A model generated the notes under the pieces. That model did no database searches, had not been told where the DNA came from, and saw only the letters and a list, made by a program, of their open reading frames with translations. Of a stretch of 64,000 nucleotides of DNA, positions 32,743 to 41,581 are shown in pieces. Source of the stretch: an uncultured Bacteroides sp. (GTDB lineage: Bacteria; Bacteroidota; Bacteroidia; Bacteroidales; Bacteroidaceae); the NCBI GenBank assembly GCA_900556625.1, contig USPQ01000005.1, positions 5,814 through 69,813 on the forward strand, written 5' to 3'. The position numbers and the translations under genes are program-made. How positions within the stretch are numbered: position 1 is the stretch's first letter; the number at the start of each line of letters is the position of its first letter.

Positions 32743-32770
32743 TTCTTCATTCTTAATTCTTAATTAAAAG
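32743..32770 (+). repeat. Short TTAATTCTT repeats between nqrD and nqrE
   Basis: Three units of TTAATTCTT/TTCATTCTT/TTAATTCTTAATT fill the 30-nt gap. Such repeats are common between Bacteroides operon genes and may be a processing or weak pairing element. Confidence 0.45.
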
Positions 32771-32772
32771 AT

Positions 32773-33399
32773 ATGGAACATTTATTAAGCTTATTCGTCC
32801 GCTCTATCTTTGTGGACAACATGATATTCGCGTTCTTCTTGGGTATGTGTTCATACCTGGCTGTATCGAAGAATGTGAAGACTGCCGTAGGACTGGGTAT
32901 CGCCGTGACTTTCGTGTTGCTGGTGACGCTTCCGGTCAACTATCTGTTGCAGACTAAGGTGCTGGCTGCCAACGCTATTATCGAAGGTGTCGACCTTAGT
33001 TTCTTGAGTTTTATTCTTTTCATTGCCGTTATTGCCGGTATCGTGCAATTGGTGGAGATGGTGGTGGAACGTTTCAGCCCTTCGCTCTACGCTTCATTGG
33101 GTATCTTCCTCCCGCTGATTGCCGTTAACTGTGCTATCATGGGTGCTTCTCTGTTTATGCAACAACGTATCAACCTAGGTCCGAGCGATCCGAAATATAT
33201 CGGTGACATCTGGGATGCTATCTCATACGCGCTGGGTTCGGGTATCGGTTGGTTGCTGGCTATCGTTGGTCTGGCTGCTATCCGTGAAAAGATGGCTTAC
33301 TCTGATGTGCCTGCTCCGTTGAAGGGCTTGGGTATCACATTTATCACAGTAGGTCTGATGGCAATCGCATTTATGTGTTTCTCTGGTTTGAACATCTAA
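32773..33399 (+). CDS. nqrE: Na+-translocating NADH:quinone reductase subunit E
   Basis: 208 residues, six membrane segments, NqrDE/RnfAE family. Begins '[20 protein letters not shown]'; the paired Cys motifs are '[22 protein letters not shown]' and '[16 protein letters not shown]'. With NqrD it holds the intramembrane iron centre through which electrons cross from NqrF to NqrC. Length and motifs are normal. Confidence 0.97.
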   Translation: MEHLLSLFVRSIFVDNMIFAFFLGMCSYLAVSKNVKTAVGLGIAVTFVLLVTLPVNYLLQTKVLAANAIIEGVDLSFLSFILFIAVIAGIVQLVEMVVERFSPSLYASLGIFLPLIAVNCAIMGASLFMQQRINLGPSDPKYIGDIWDAISYALGSGIGWLLAIVGLAAIREKMAYSDVPAPLKGLGITFITVGLMAIAFMCFSGLNI

Positions 33400-33417
33400 A
33401 AAGAAAGGAATAAGACA

Positions 33418-34692
33418 ATGGATATGAATTTAATATTAGCGAGCATTGGGGTATTCCTTGTGGTTATTCTGTTGCTTGTTGTTATCTTGCTGGTTGCCAA
33501 AAATTTCCTGGTGCCATCAGGAAACGTGAAACTGACAATCAATGGCGAAAAGGAATTGGAAGTTGCTTCCGGTTCTACTTTGCTTAATACTCTGTCTGTA
33601 AACGGAATATTCCTGTCATCCGCATGTGGTGGTAAGGGATCTTGCGGGCAATGTAAATGCCAGGTGCTTGAAGGTGGTGGTGAAATTCTGCCTTCTGAAG
33701 TTCCTCACTTCAGCCGTAAACAGCAGCAAGACCACTGGCGTCTGGGTTGTCAGGTAAAAGTGAAGGGGGATATGGCTATCAAAATTGATGAATCTGTACT
33801 CGGTGTGAAAGAGTGGGAGTGCGAAGTAATCTCCAACAAGAACGTGGCTACATTTATCAAAGAGTTCATCGTTGCTCTGCCTAAAGGCGAACACATGGAC
33901 TTTATCCCGGGTTCTTATGCGCAGATTAAGATTCCTAAATTCTCAATGGACTATGACAAGGACATCGATAAGAGCTTGATTGGTGATGAATATCTTCCTG
34001 CATGGGAGAAATTCGGTTTGCTGGGTCTGAAGTGTAAGAACGACGAGGAAACAATCCGTGCTTACTCTATGGCCAACTATCCTGCCGAAGGTGACCGTAT
34101 CATGTTGACAGTACGTATCGCTACTCCGCCGTTCAAACCGAAAGAACAAGGTCCTGGATTTATGGATGTAATGCCGGGTATCGCTTCTTCTTATATCTTT
34201 ACCCTGAAACCGGGTGACAAGGTAATCATGAGTGGTCCTTACGGAGACTTCCACCCGATCTTCAATTCCGACAAGGAAATGATGTGGATCGGTGGTGGTG
34301 CCGGTATGGCTCCGTTGCGTGCGCAAATCATGCACTTGACGAAGACGTTGCATACTACCGACCGCAAGATGTCTTACTTCTATGGTGCCCGTGCCTTGAA
34401 CGAAGTGTTCTACTTGGAAGACTTCCTGCAAATCGAAAAGGATTTCCCGAACTTCTCATTCCATCTGGCACTTGACCGTCCGGATCCTGCTGCCGACGCC
34501 GCAGGTGTGAAGTATACCCCGGGATTCGTTCATAATGTGATTTATGAAACTTACTTGAAGAATCACGAAGCTCCTGAAGATATTGAATACTATATGTGTG
34601 GTCCTGGCCCGATGTCGAAAGCCGTTGAGAAAATGCTCGACGATCTCGGTGTTCCGGCACAGAACTTGATGTTCGATAACTTCGGAGGATAG
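33418..34692 (+). CDS. nqrF: Na+-translocating NADH:quinone reductase subunit F
   Basis: 424 residues. One N-terminal membrane helix (about 5-27), a ferredoxin-like 2Fe-2S domain with Cys70, Cys76, Cys79 and Cys111, then an FAD domain ('RAYSMANYPAEG', Arg214-Ala-Tyr-Ser) and an NADH domain ('GGGAGMAPLRAQI', 'YYMCGPGPMSKAVEKML'). It is the NADH-oxidising entry of the pump and faces the cytoplasm. Last gene of the operon, followed by a terminator at 34749. Confidence 0.97.
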   Translation: MDMNLILASIGVFLVVILLLVVILLVAKNFLVPSGNVKLTINGEKELEVASGSTLLNTLSVNGIFLSSACGGKGSCGQCKCQVLEGGGEILPSEVPHFSRKQQQDHWRLGCQVKVKGDMAIKIDESVLGVKEWECEVISNKNVATFIKEFIVALPKGEHMDFIPGSYAQIKIPKFSMDYDKDIDKSLIGDEYLPAWEKFGLLGLKCKNDEETIRAYSMANYPAEGDRIMLTVRIATPPFKPKEQGPGFMDVMPGIASSYIFTLKPGDKVIMSGPYGDFHPIFNSDKEMMWIGGGAGMAPLRAQIMHLTKTLHTTDRKMSYFYGARALNEVFYLEDFLQIEKDFPNFSFHLALDRPDPAADAAGVKYTPGFVHNVIYETYLKNHEAPEDIEYYMCGPGPMSKAVEKMLDDLGVPAQNLMFDNFGG

Positions 34693-34748
34693 TATCTGAG
34701 AAGTGTCAAACCGGTCGGCAGGACGATCGGCGGATAATATAAGACAGA

Positions 34749-34799
34749 GCGGGAAATCTGAAAAAGCCGATGTGTTTCTCAGATTTCCCGCTTCTTTTT
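34749..34799 (+). terminator. Rho-independent terminator of the nqr operon
   Basis: A 13-bp perfect stem (34749-34761 with 34779-34791), 17-nt loop, then CTTTTTC. Confidence 0.88.
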
Positions 34800-34801
34800 C
34801 G

Positions 34802-34809
34802 TATCTTTG
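34802..34809 (+). promoter_or_regulatory. Bacteroides -7 box almost touching the helicase start
   Basis: TATCTTTG ends 5 nt before the ATG at 34815, so the mRNA is expected to be leaderless or to have only a base or two of leader. Confidence 0.62.
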
Positions 34810-34814
34810 TCGCC

Positions 34815-36149
34815 ATGTTAGAGAAAAATGAAATTATACAGTCAGCCCTTCACAACCTGAAGATTGAAGAGTTGAATCCGATGCAGGAAGCGTCACTGGA
34901 ACAGGCTACCGGAAGGAAAGACGTTATCTTGTTGTCGCCGACCGGCTCGGGAAAGACACTTGCCTATTTGTTGCCTTTATTGCTCACACTGAAACCTGGC
35001 AATGACAATGTACAGGTTTTGATTCTGGTTCCTTCACGTGAGCTGGCTCTGCAGATTGATAGTGTATTTAAGGCAATGGGAACTGCTTGGAAGACCTGTT
35101 GTTGCTATGGCGGACATCCTATCGCGGAAGAAAAGAAGAGTATATCAGGCAATCATCCCGCTATTATTATCGGTACTCCGGGACGTATTACCGACCATCT
35201 GTCTAAAGGAAATTTCAATCCCGAAACGATTGAAACTTTGATCATCGATGAATTCGATAAATCATTAGAATTCGGTTTCCATGATGAGATGGCGGAGATT
35301 ATCACGCAACTGCCCGGACTGAAAAAGCGGATGTTGCTTTCTGCAACCGACGCAGAAGAGATCCCGGAATTTACAGGGCTGAACCGTACAGTCAGACTGA
35401 ACTTCTTGCCGGACGCTGCCGACGAACAGGAGTCCCGTTTGAAATTGATGAAAGTATTTTCTCCGGCAAAAGATAAAGTTGATACTTTATACAATCTGCT
35501 TTGCACATTGGGAAGCAGTTCGAGCATTGTTTTCTGCAATCATCGGGATGCGGTGGATCGTGTGCAAAAACTGCTGGCAGATAAGAAACTGTTTGCCGAG
35601 CGTTTTCATGGCGGTATGGAACAACCGGATCGTGAGCGGGCATTATATAAGTTCCGTAACGGCAGTTGCCACGTGTTGATATCTACCGACTTGGCTGCCC
35701 GTGGACTGGATATTCCGGAGATTGAGCACATCATCCACTATCACTTGCCCGTGAATGAGGAAGCCTTTACGCATCGGAACGGGCGTACGGCACGTTGGGA
35801 CGCTACCGGAACTTCTTATTTGATTCTTCATGCCGAAGAGAAACTCCCTGCCTATATCCCGGAAGATATGGAAACCGTCGCACTGCCGGAAAATCCACCC
35901 CGTCCGCCCAAATCTGTTTGGAGTACTATATATATAGGTAAGGGCAAGAAGGAAAAACTAAGCAAAATGGACATTGCCGGATTCTTGTATAAGAAAGGTA
36001 ATCTGACTCGTGAAGATGTAGGAGCGATAGATGTGAAAGAGCATTATGCTTTTGTCGCTGTCCGGCGTGCAAAGGTCAAACAACTCCTGAATCTGATTCA
36101 AGGCGAGAAGATAAAAGGTATGAAAACCATTATTGAGGAGGCAAAGTAG
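34815..36149 (+). CDS. DEAD-box RNA helicase, DbpA-like
   Basis: 444 residues from 'MLEKNEIIQSALHNLKIEEL'. All helicase motifs are present: Q-motif 'LNPMQEAS', motif I SPTGSGKT, Ia 'PSRELALQ', 'GTPGR', motif II as DEFD, III SAT, 'STDLAARGLDI' and VI 'HRNGRTAR'. The last about 75 residues ('STIYIGKGKKEKLSKMDIAGFL') form a DbpA-type RNA-binding domain that in E. coli docks on 23S rRNA hairpin 92. Likely role: 50S ribosome assembly. The gene is monocistronic with its own promoter. Confidence 0.9.
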   Translation: MLEKNEIIQSALHNLKIEELNPMQEASLEQATGRKDVILLSPTGSGKTLAYLLPLLLTLKPGNDNVQVLILVPSRELALQIDSVFKAMGTAWKTCCCYGGHPIAEEKKSISGNHPAIIIGTPGRITDHLSKGNFNPETIETLIIDEFDKSLEFGFHDEMAEIITQLPGLKKRMLLSATDAEEIPEFTGLNRTVRLNFLPDAADEQESRLKLMKVFSPAKDKVDTLYNLLCTLGSSSSIVFCNHRDAVDRVQKLLADKKLFAERFHGGMEQPDRERALYKFRNGSCHVLISTDLAARGLDIPEIEHIIHYHLPVNEEAFTHRNGRTARWDATGTSYLILHAEEKLPAYIPEDMETVALPENPPRPPKSVWSTIYIGKGKKEKLSKMDIAGFLYKKGNLTREDVGAIDVKEHYAFVAVRRAKVKQLLNLIQGEKIKGMKTIIEEAK

Positions 36150-36335
36150 GATAGGTTGACATCTACGGATAACAATATGGTGTATATATCCTGTATAAAC
36201 CAATAAAAAGAAAGGAAAATCTGCTTTAAAACAGTATTTTTATAAGGAAAGATTTGTGCGGCGGAAATAAATTCGTAAATTCGCAAGGTCAAAAGACAAA
36301 AGTAACGAAATTGTTAAACCAAAAACAAACTTCAA

Positions 36336-37403
36336 ATGAAAAAGCATAATTTCAATGCAGGACCTTCCATTCTTCCGCGTGAGGTGATAGAGGATACAGC
36401 GAAGGCTATTTTAGATTTCAACGGCTCTGGTCTCTCTTTGATGGAAATCAGCCACCGCGCCAAAGACTTCCAGCCTGTGGTTGACGAAGCAGAGGCATTA
36501 TTCAAGGAATTACTTAATATCCCCGAAGGCTATTCGGTACTGTTCCTGGGTGGAGGTGCTAGTATGGAGTTCTGCATGGTTCCTTATAACTTCCTGGAAA
36601 AAAAGGCTGCTTATCTGAACACAGGTGTGTGGGCTAAAAAAGCGATGAAAGAAGCTAAAGGATTTGGTGAAGTTGTAGAAGTTGCTTCCTCTGCTGAAGC
36701 TACATATACTTATATCCCCAAAGACTATACAATCCCGGCAGATGCAGATTATTTCCACATTACTACTAACAACACCATTTACGGTACGGAATTAAAGAAA
36801 GATCTTGATTCTCCGGTTCCTATGGTTGCAGATATGTCTTCTGACATTTTCTCACGTCCGATCGACGTTTCCAAATATATCTGTATTTATGGTGGTGCAC
36901 AGAAGAACCTGGCTCCTGCCGGTGTGACATTCGTAATTGTGAAGAATGACGCTGTGGGAAAAGTTTCCCGCTACATCCCGACAATGTTGAATTATCAGAC
37001 TCACATTGATGGCGGTTCTATGTTCAATACTCCTCCTGTTGTGCCTATCTACGCTGCATTGCTGACTTTGCGCTGGATCAAAGCACAGGGTGGTGTGAAA
37101 GAAATGGAACGTCGTGCTATCGAAAAAGCTGATATGTTGTATGCAGAAATTGACCGTAACAAAATGTTCGTGGGTACTGCCGCTAAGGAAGACCGTTCAC
37201 GCATGAATATCTGTTTCGTAATGGCTCCCGAATACAAAGACCTCGAAGCCGACTTCTTGAAGTTTGCTACTGAAAAAGGTATGGTAGGTATCAAGGGACA
37301 CCGTTCGGTAGGTGGTTTCCGCGCATCTTGCTATAACGCTATGCCGAAAGAAAGCGTGCAGGCATTGATCGATTGTATGCAGGAATTTGAGAAACTTCAT
37401 TAA
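36336..37403 (+). CDS. serC: Phosphoserine aminotransferase
   Basis: 355 residues, PLP fold type I. Starts [20 protein letters not shown] (FNAGPxxLP is the SerC hallmark); the PLP-binding Lys is in '[19 protein letters not shown]'; '[16 protein letters not shown]' is the substrate-binding C-terminal Arg region. It converts 3-phosphohydroxypyruvate and glutamate to phosphoserine in serine (and pyridoxine) synthesis. serA follows 108 nt downstream. The 186-nt space upstream (36150-36335) shows no clear promoter match or RNA. Confidence 0.97.
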   Translation: MKKHNFNAGPSILPREVIEDTAKAILDFNGSGLSLMEISHRAKDFQPVVDEAEALFKELLNIPEGYSVLFLGGGASMEFCMVPYNFLEKKAAYLNTGVWAKKAMKEAKGFGEVVEVASSAEATYTYIPKDYTIPADADYFHITTNNTIYGTELKKDLDSPVPMVADMSSDIFSRPIDVSKYICIYGGAQKNLAPAGVTFVIVKNDAVGKVSRYIPTMLNYQTHIDGGSMFNTPPVVPIYAALLTLRWIKAQGGVKEMERRAIEKADMLYAEIDRNKMFVGTAAKEDRSRMNICFVMAPEYKDLEADFLKFATEKGMVGIKGHRSVGGFRASCYNAMPKESVQALIDCMQEFEKLH

Positions 37404-37414
37404 TATATTATTTT

Positions 37415-37487
37415 CACCACAGATTACACGGATTGGCACAGATTTCTAAGGTTCTATAATCTGTGGAAATCTGCGTAATCTGTGGTG
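37415..37487. repeat. Long imperfect inverted repeat between serC and serA
   Basis: CACCACAGATTAC (37415-37427) pairs perfectly with 37475-37487; inner CACAGATT/AATCTGTG segments (about 37437-37444 and 37459-37466) pair as well. The unit CCACAGATTA recurs, as in the dispersed Bacteroides 'cacagatta' repeats. No T run follows, so read-through to serA is likely. Confidence 0.8.
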
Positions 37488-37511
37488 AGCCTTTATAAAT
37501 AGAATCAGAAT

Positions 37512-38432
37512 ATGAAAGTACTTGTAGCTACTGAGAAACCGTTTGCTAAAGTGGCAGTAGACGGTATTCGTAAAGAAATAGAAGCAGCCGGATACGAGCT
37601 TGCTTTACTTGAGAAATATACAGATAAAGCCCAGTTGCTGGATGCAGTGAAAGATGCGAATGCCATTATTATCCGTAGTGATATCATTGACGCGGAAGTG
37701 CTTGATGCCGCTAAAGAACTGAAGATTGTAGTTCGTGCCGGTGCTGGATACGATAACGTGGATTTGGTCGCTGCCACTGCCCACAATGTATGTGTGATGA
37801 ACACTCCGGGACAGAACTCGAATGCTGTTGCCGAACTGGCTTTGGGTATGATGGTATATGCTGTCCGTAACTTCTACAACGGTACTTCCGGTACAGAATT
37901 GATGGGTAAGAAACTGGGTATTCACGCTTATGGAAACGTAGGCCGTAACGTAGCCCGCATTGCCAAAGGTTTTGGAATGGAAGTGTATGCTTACGATGCA
38001 TTCTGCCCGAAAGAAGTAATCGAGAAAGACGGTGTGAAAGCGCTGGATTCTGCAGAAGAACTCTATAAGACTTGCCAAGTAGTGTCATTGCATATCCCTG
38101 CAACTGCCGAAACGAAGAATTCTATCAATTATGCTCTGTTGAAGGACATGCCGAAAGGTGCGATGTTGGTCAATACAGCCCGTAAGGAAGTTATCAATGA
38201 GGCTGAGCTGATTAAATTGATGGAGGAACGTGCCGACTTCAAATATATCACAGATATTATGCCTGCCGCTAATGCGGAATTTGCAGAGAAGTTTGCCGGA
38301 CGTTATTTCTCTACTCCGAAGAAGATGGGAGCGCAGACGGCCGAAGCCAATATCAATGCCGGTATTGCTGCCGCTAAACAGATTGTAGGCTTCTTGAAGG
38401 ACGGTTGCGAAAAATTCCGTGTGAATAAATAA
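37512..38432 (+). CDS. serA: D-3-phosphoglycerate dehydrogenase, short form
   Basis: 306 residues, D-2-hydroxyacid dehydrogenase family. NAD-binding 'LGIHAYGNVGRNVARIAKG' (GxGxxG as AYGNVG), 'RAGAGYDNVDLVAATAHNVCVMNTPGQN' with the catalytic Arg, and 'SLHIPATAETKNSINY'. The usual catalytic His near residue 280 lies in a shortened C-terminus ('YFSTPKKMGAQTAEANINAG') as in other Bacteroides SerA proteins. There is no ACT domain, so serine feedback through that domain is absent. Functional link to serC immediately upstream is clear. Confidence 0.95.
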   Translation: MKVLVATEKPFAKVAVDGIRKEIEAAGYELALLEKYTDKAQLLDAVKDANAIIIRSDIIDAEVLDAAKELKIVVRAGAGYDNVDLVAATAHNVCVMNTPGQNSNAVAELALGMMVYAVRNFYNGTSGTELMGKKLGIHAYGNVGRNVARIAKGFGMEVYAYDAFCPKEVIEKDGVKALDSAEELYKTCQVVSLHIPATAETKNSINYALLKDMPKGAMLVNTARKEVINEAELIKLMEERADFKYITDIMPAANAEFAEKFAGRYFSTPKKMGAQTAEANINAGIAAAKQIVGFLKDGCEKFRVNK

Positions 38433-38460
38433 TATTTCATAGAAATAAATAGTATATTTG

Positions 38461-38496
38461 AGCCACAGATTTTAAATAAGTCTGTGGCTTTTATTT
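38461..38496 (+). terminator. Rho-independent terminator after serA
   Basis: AGCCACAGA (38461-38469) pairs with TCTGTGGCT (38481-38489), followed by a T-rich run. The arms again hold the CCACAGA unit seen upstream of serA. Confidence 0.85.
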
Positions 38497-38519
38497 TTTA
38501 CATCTAAAATACTAATATC

Positions 38520-39767
38520 ATGGCAATAATTAAACCTTTTAAGGGCATTCGTCCTCCGCAAGACCTGGTAGAGCAGGTCGCTTCACGTCCTTACGACGTA
38601 TTGAACTCCGAAGAGGCCCGCGTAGAAGCGGAAGGTAACGAAAAGTCTCTTTATCATATCATTAAACCGGAGATTGATTTCCCGATAGGTACAGACGAGC
38701 ATGATGAGCGTGTGTATGCCAAAGCTGCAGAAAATTTCCAACTGTTCCAGGATAAAGGCTGGTTGGTGCAGGATGGCAAGGAAAACTATTATATTTACGC
38801 CCAGACCATGAACGGGAAAACCCAATACGGATTGGTAGTCGGCGCATACGTTCCCGATTATATGAATGGGGTGATTAAAAAGCATGAACTTACCCGCCGT
38901 GACAAAGAGGAAGACCGTATGAAGCACGTTCGTGTGAATAATGCCAACATCGAGCCTGTTTTCTTCGCTTATCCTGATAATGACAAGTTGGACGCAATCA
39001 TCAAGAAGTATACGGCAGAAAAACCTGTCTACGACTTCATCGCTCCGGGTGACGGCTTCGGTCATACTTTCTGGATTGTTGACCGGGAGGAAGACATTGC
39101 CCTTATTACCGAAGAATTTGCTAAAATGCCGGCTCTTTATATTGCCGACGGTCATCATCGTTCTGCCGCTGCCGCATTGGTCGGTGCAGAAAAGGCGAAA
39201 CAGAATCCTAACCATCGTGGCGACGAAGAGTACAACTACTTTATGGCTGCCTGTTTCCCTGCCAACCAACTGACCATTATCGATTACAATCGTGTAGTGA
39301 AAGATCTTAACGGGTTGACTCCCGGACAATTCCTTGATGCGTTAGGCAAAAACTTTATCGTAGAAGAAAAAGGGACAGATATCTACAAGCCTTCCGGTTT
39401 GCATAATTTCTCTCTTTATCTGGATAGCAAATGGTACAGCTTGACAGCTAAAGCAGGCACATATAATGACAATGATCCTATCGGTGTGCTGGACGTTACT
39501 ATCTCTTCCAATTTGATTTTAGATGAGATTTTGGGAATCAAGGATTTACGCTCGGATAAACGCATCGACTTTGTGGGGGGTATCCGTGGCTTGGGAGAGC
39601 TCAAGAAGCGTGTGGATAGCGGTGAAATGAAAGTGGCTTTGGCTCTCTATCCCGTATCCATGAAACAGTTGATGGACATTGCCGATACTGGTAATATCAT
39701 GCCGCCGAAAACCACTTGGTTTGAACCCAAACTCCGTTCGGGACTTGTGATTCATAAGTTGGATTAA
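38520..39767 (+). CDS. DUF1015 family protein
   Basis: 415 residues, starts 'MAIIKPFKGIRPPQDLVEQV', the typical DUF1015 N-terminus (KPFkGIRP). Other family marks: 'RPYDVLNSEEARVEAEGNEKS', 'YIADGHHRSAAAALV' (the GHHR element) and 'RIDFVGG'. The family is conserved next to serC-serA in Bacteroidetes and other anaerobes and may belong to serine/phosphoserine metabolism (a kinase role has been proposed for relatives); biochemistry is not settled from sequence. Confidence 0.9.
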   Translation: MAIIKPFKGIRPPQDLVEQVASRPYDVLNSEEARVEAEGNEKSLYHIIKPEIDFPIGTDEHDERVYAKAAENFQLFQDKGWLVQDGKENYYIYAQTMNGKTQYGLVVGAYVPDYMNGVIKKHELTRRDKEEDRMKHVRVNNANIEPVFFAYPDNDKLDAIIKKYTAEKPVYDFIAPGDGFGHTFWIVDREEDIALITEEFAKMPALYIADGHHRSAAAALVGAEKAKQNPNHRGDEEYNYFMAACFPANQLTIIDYNRVVKDLNGLTPGQFLDALGKNFIVEEKGTDIYKPSGLHNFSLYLDSKWYSLTAKAGTYNDNDPIGVLDVTISSNLILDEILGIKDLRSDKRIDFVGGIRGLGELKKRVDSGEMKVALALYPVSMKQLMDIADTGNIMPPKTTWFEPKLRSGLVIHKLD

Positions 39768-39809
39768 TAACTGTCATCTTATAACAAGAGCTGATATCTT
39801 ATAAAATTG

Positions 39810-39859
39810 AGCGGTCGATCTGTTGCAATCATACGGTTAATTGCGTCAGACCGACCGCT
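39810..39859 (+). terminator. Hairpin after the DUF1015 gene
   Basis: A 13-bp stem (39810-39822 with 39847-39859, one G-T pair) with a 24-nt loop; only a weak T run follows. A second related AGCGGTTG...CGACTGCT pairing lies at about 39874-39903. Likely terminator; the rest of 39768-39989 is empty. Confidence 0.6.
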
Positions 39860-39989
39860 TGTTTCGATGAAAAAGAGCGGTTGTTTATAGCGAAACGACT
39901 GCTCCTTTGTGCCACATCAACCGTATATTTGTGGCAAACATATCATTTAATATTTCCAAACGACAGATGGTATTTTCCGTGTAAAGCCG

Positions 39990-39997
39990 TATCTTTG
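39990..39997 (+). promoter_or_regulatory. Bacteroides -7 box almost touching the IMPACT gene start
   Basis: TATCTTTG ends 4 nt before the ATG at 40002; as with the helicase and lipB genes the mRNA should have almost no leader. Confidence 0.62.
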
Positions 39998-40001
39998 CAA
40001 C

Positions 40002-40619
40002 ATGACTGCTGAAGATACTTATAAAACCATCTCCGAACCCTCTGAAGGTATTTATACGGAAAAGCGAAGCAAGTTTATCGCTATCGCTCTTCCTGTGCGT
40101 AGCCTCGATGAAATAAAGGCGCATCTTGAAACGTATCAGAAGAAATACTATGATGCGCGCCATGTGTGTTATGCCTATATGCTCGGAGCAGCACGCAAGG
40201 ATTTTCGGGCCAATGATAACGGAGAGCCTTCGGGCACTGCAGGAAAACCGATTCTCGGACAAATCAATTCGAACGAGTTGACAGATATATTGATCATTGT
40301 AGTCCGTTATTTCGGTGGAATCAAGTTGGGCACAAGCGGATTGATTGTAGCTTACAAGGCTGCTGCTGCCGAAGCCATTGCTGCCGCTACAATCATAGAA
40401 AAAACGGTGGACGAGGAAGTGACTGTTATGTTTGAGTATCCTTTTATGAATGATATAATGCGTATCGTGAAGGAAGAAGAACCGGAAATACTCAATCAGT
40501 CGTATGATATGGATTGCAGTATGACATTGCGCATTCGTCGTTCGATGATGGCGAAACTGCGTGCCCGGCTGGAAAAGGTAGAAACGGCTCGGATTTTGGA
40601 TGAAGAAGAAAATCATTGA
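40002..40619 (+). CDS. YigZ/IMPACT family protein
   Basis: 205 residues. N-terminal UPF0029/IMPACT domain with 'EKRSKFIAIALPV', 'ARHVCYAYMLG', 'NDNGEPSGTAGKPIL' and 'IIVVRYFGGIKLGTSGLIVAYKAAA' (the RYFGGxKLGxxGL signature), followed by a short DUF1949 domain. The family occurs in all domains; eukaryotic IMPACT regulates GCN2, the bacterial role is poorly known but ribosome- or stress-linked. Single gene with its own promoter. Confidence 0.93.
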   Translation: MTAEDTYKTISEPSEGIYTEKRSKFIAIALPVRSLDEIKAHLETYQKKYYDARHVCYAYMLGAARKDFRANDNGEPSGTAGKPILGQINSNELTDILIIVVRYFGGIKLGTSGLIVAYKAAAAEAIAAATIIEKTVDEEVTVMFEYPFMNDIMRIVKEEEPEILNQSYDMDCSMTLRIRRSMMAKLRARLEKVETARILDEEENH

Positions 40620-40680
40620 ATGGAAAAGTGCCAGTTAATATACTGAAAGTAGAATAGGAGAGAAAGAGAAATTGAACCGG

Positions 40681-41478
40681 ATGAGAAAGAAATACTACAT
40701 GATATCGAGATTACTTTTGGTTTTTCTTGTGTGGAACGGTGTACAAGCCTGTGCACAGGAAGCTCAAAAGTTCGCTCCCAACAACATTCCTGTTCCTTGG
40801 TATTCGCAGAAAATAGCGGGATACCCTTATTCGCATTGTTCTCTGGCTTCCTCGTTAATGGTCTTTGATTATTTTAAAGGGATGACGGCTGATACGCAAC
40901 GCACAGCTCAGGATGCAGAACAGAAACTGATTGAATATCAGCGGAATTACTTTCTGAAAAAGCGTGCTCCTTTCCGTCGTCGCACTTCGATAGGGCAAGG
41001 AGGATACTATTCTTTTGAAATTGATTCTTTGGCACGCTATTATGAAAACATGATAAGTGCCGAACATTTCCAGCAGAAAGATTATCGGATATTGAAAGAT
41101 TATATCGATCGTGGTATACCTGTGCTTGTGAATGTGAGATATACAGGTGCGGTTCGTGGTTTGCGTCCCGGTCCGAGAGGACATTGGATGGTACTTCGCG
41201 GTATTGATGACAAATATGTGTGGGTGAATGATCCCGGACGTTCACCGGAGATGCGGAGCAAAGGGGAAAACATCTGTTATCCTATTAAGAAACAGCCGGG
41301 CAATCCTTCTTATTTTGATGGTTGCTGGACGGGACGATTTATCGTAGTCACTCCCGGAGAATGGATACGGAACTCCCTGTTTGCACAAGTCGGCAAACTC
41401 CCTCCGTTGGAAGAGGTGACTCATATCCTTCCTCCGGTTGTGCCGTCTGCAATTTTGCCGCAGGTTATCAATCAGTAG
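40681..41478 (+). CDS. Secreted C39-like papain-fold peptidase
   Basis: 265 residues from the ATG at 40681. Signal peptide 'MRKKYYMISRLLLVFLVWNG' ending near 'VQACAQ'; a Cys in that region ('GVQACAQ') could also be a lipobox. Then a Peptidase_C39_2 domain: catalytic Cys in 'YPYSHCSLASSLMVFDYF', His in 'GHWMVLRGID' and Asp in 'VWVNDPGRSP'. The triad is complete, so it may cleave peptides outside the cytoplasm. It stands alone after the IMPACT gene (61 nt); substrate unknown. Confidence 0.8.
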   Translation: MRKKYYMISRLLLVFLVWNGVQACAQEAQKFAPNNIPVPWYSQKIAGYPYSHCSLASSLMVFDYFKGMTADTQRTAQDAEQKLIEYQRNYFLKKRAPFRRRTSIGQGGYYSFEIDSLARYYENMISAEHFQQKDYRILKDYIDRGIPVLVNVRYTGAVRGLRPGPRGHWMVLRGIDDKYVWVNDPGRSPEMRSKGENICYPIKKQPGNPSYFDGCWTGRFIVVTPGEWIRNSLFAQVGKLPPLEEVTHILPPVVPSAILPQVINQ

Positions 41479-41581
41479 GAGTTGCTTATAGCCTATATAT
41501 AATAAGGAAGATAGCAGTCGCAGAGATAGGATAAAATAGAATTAAGATAAAAACAGTTGTAGCAAAATAAAGAAAAAATAT

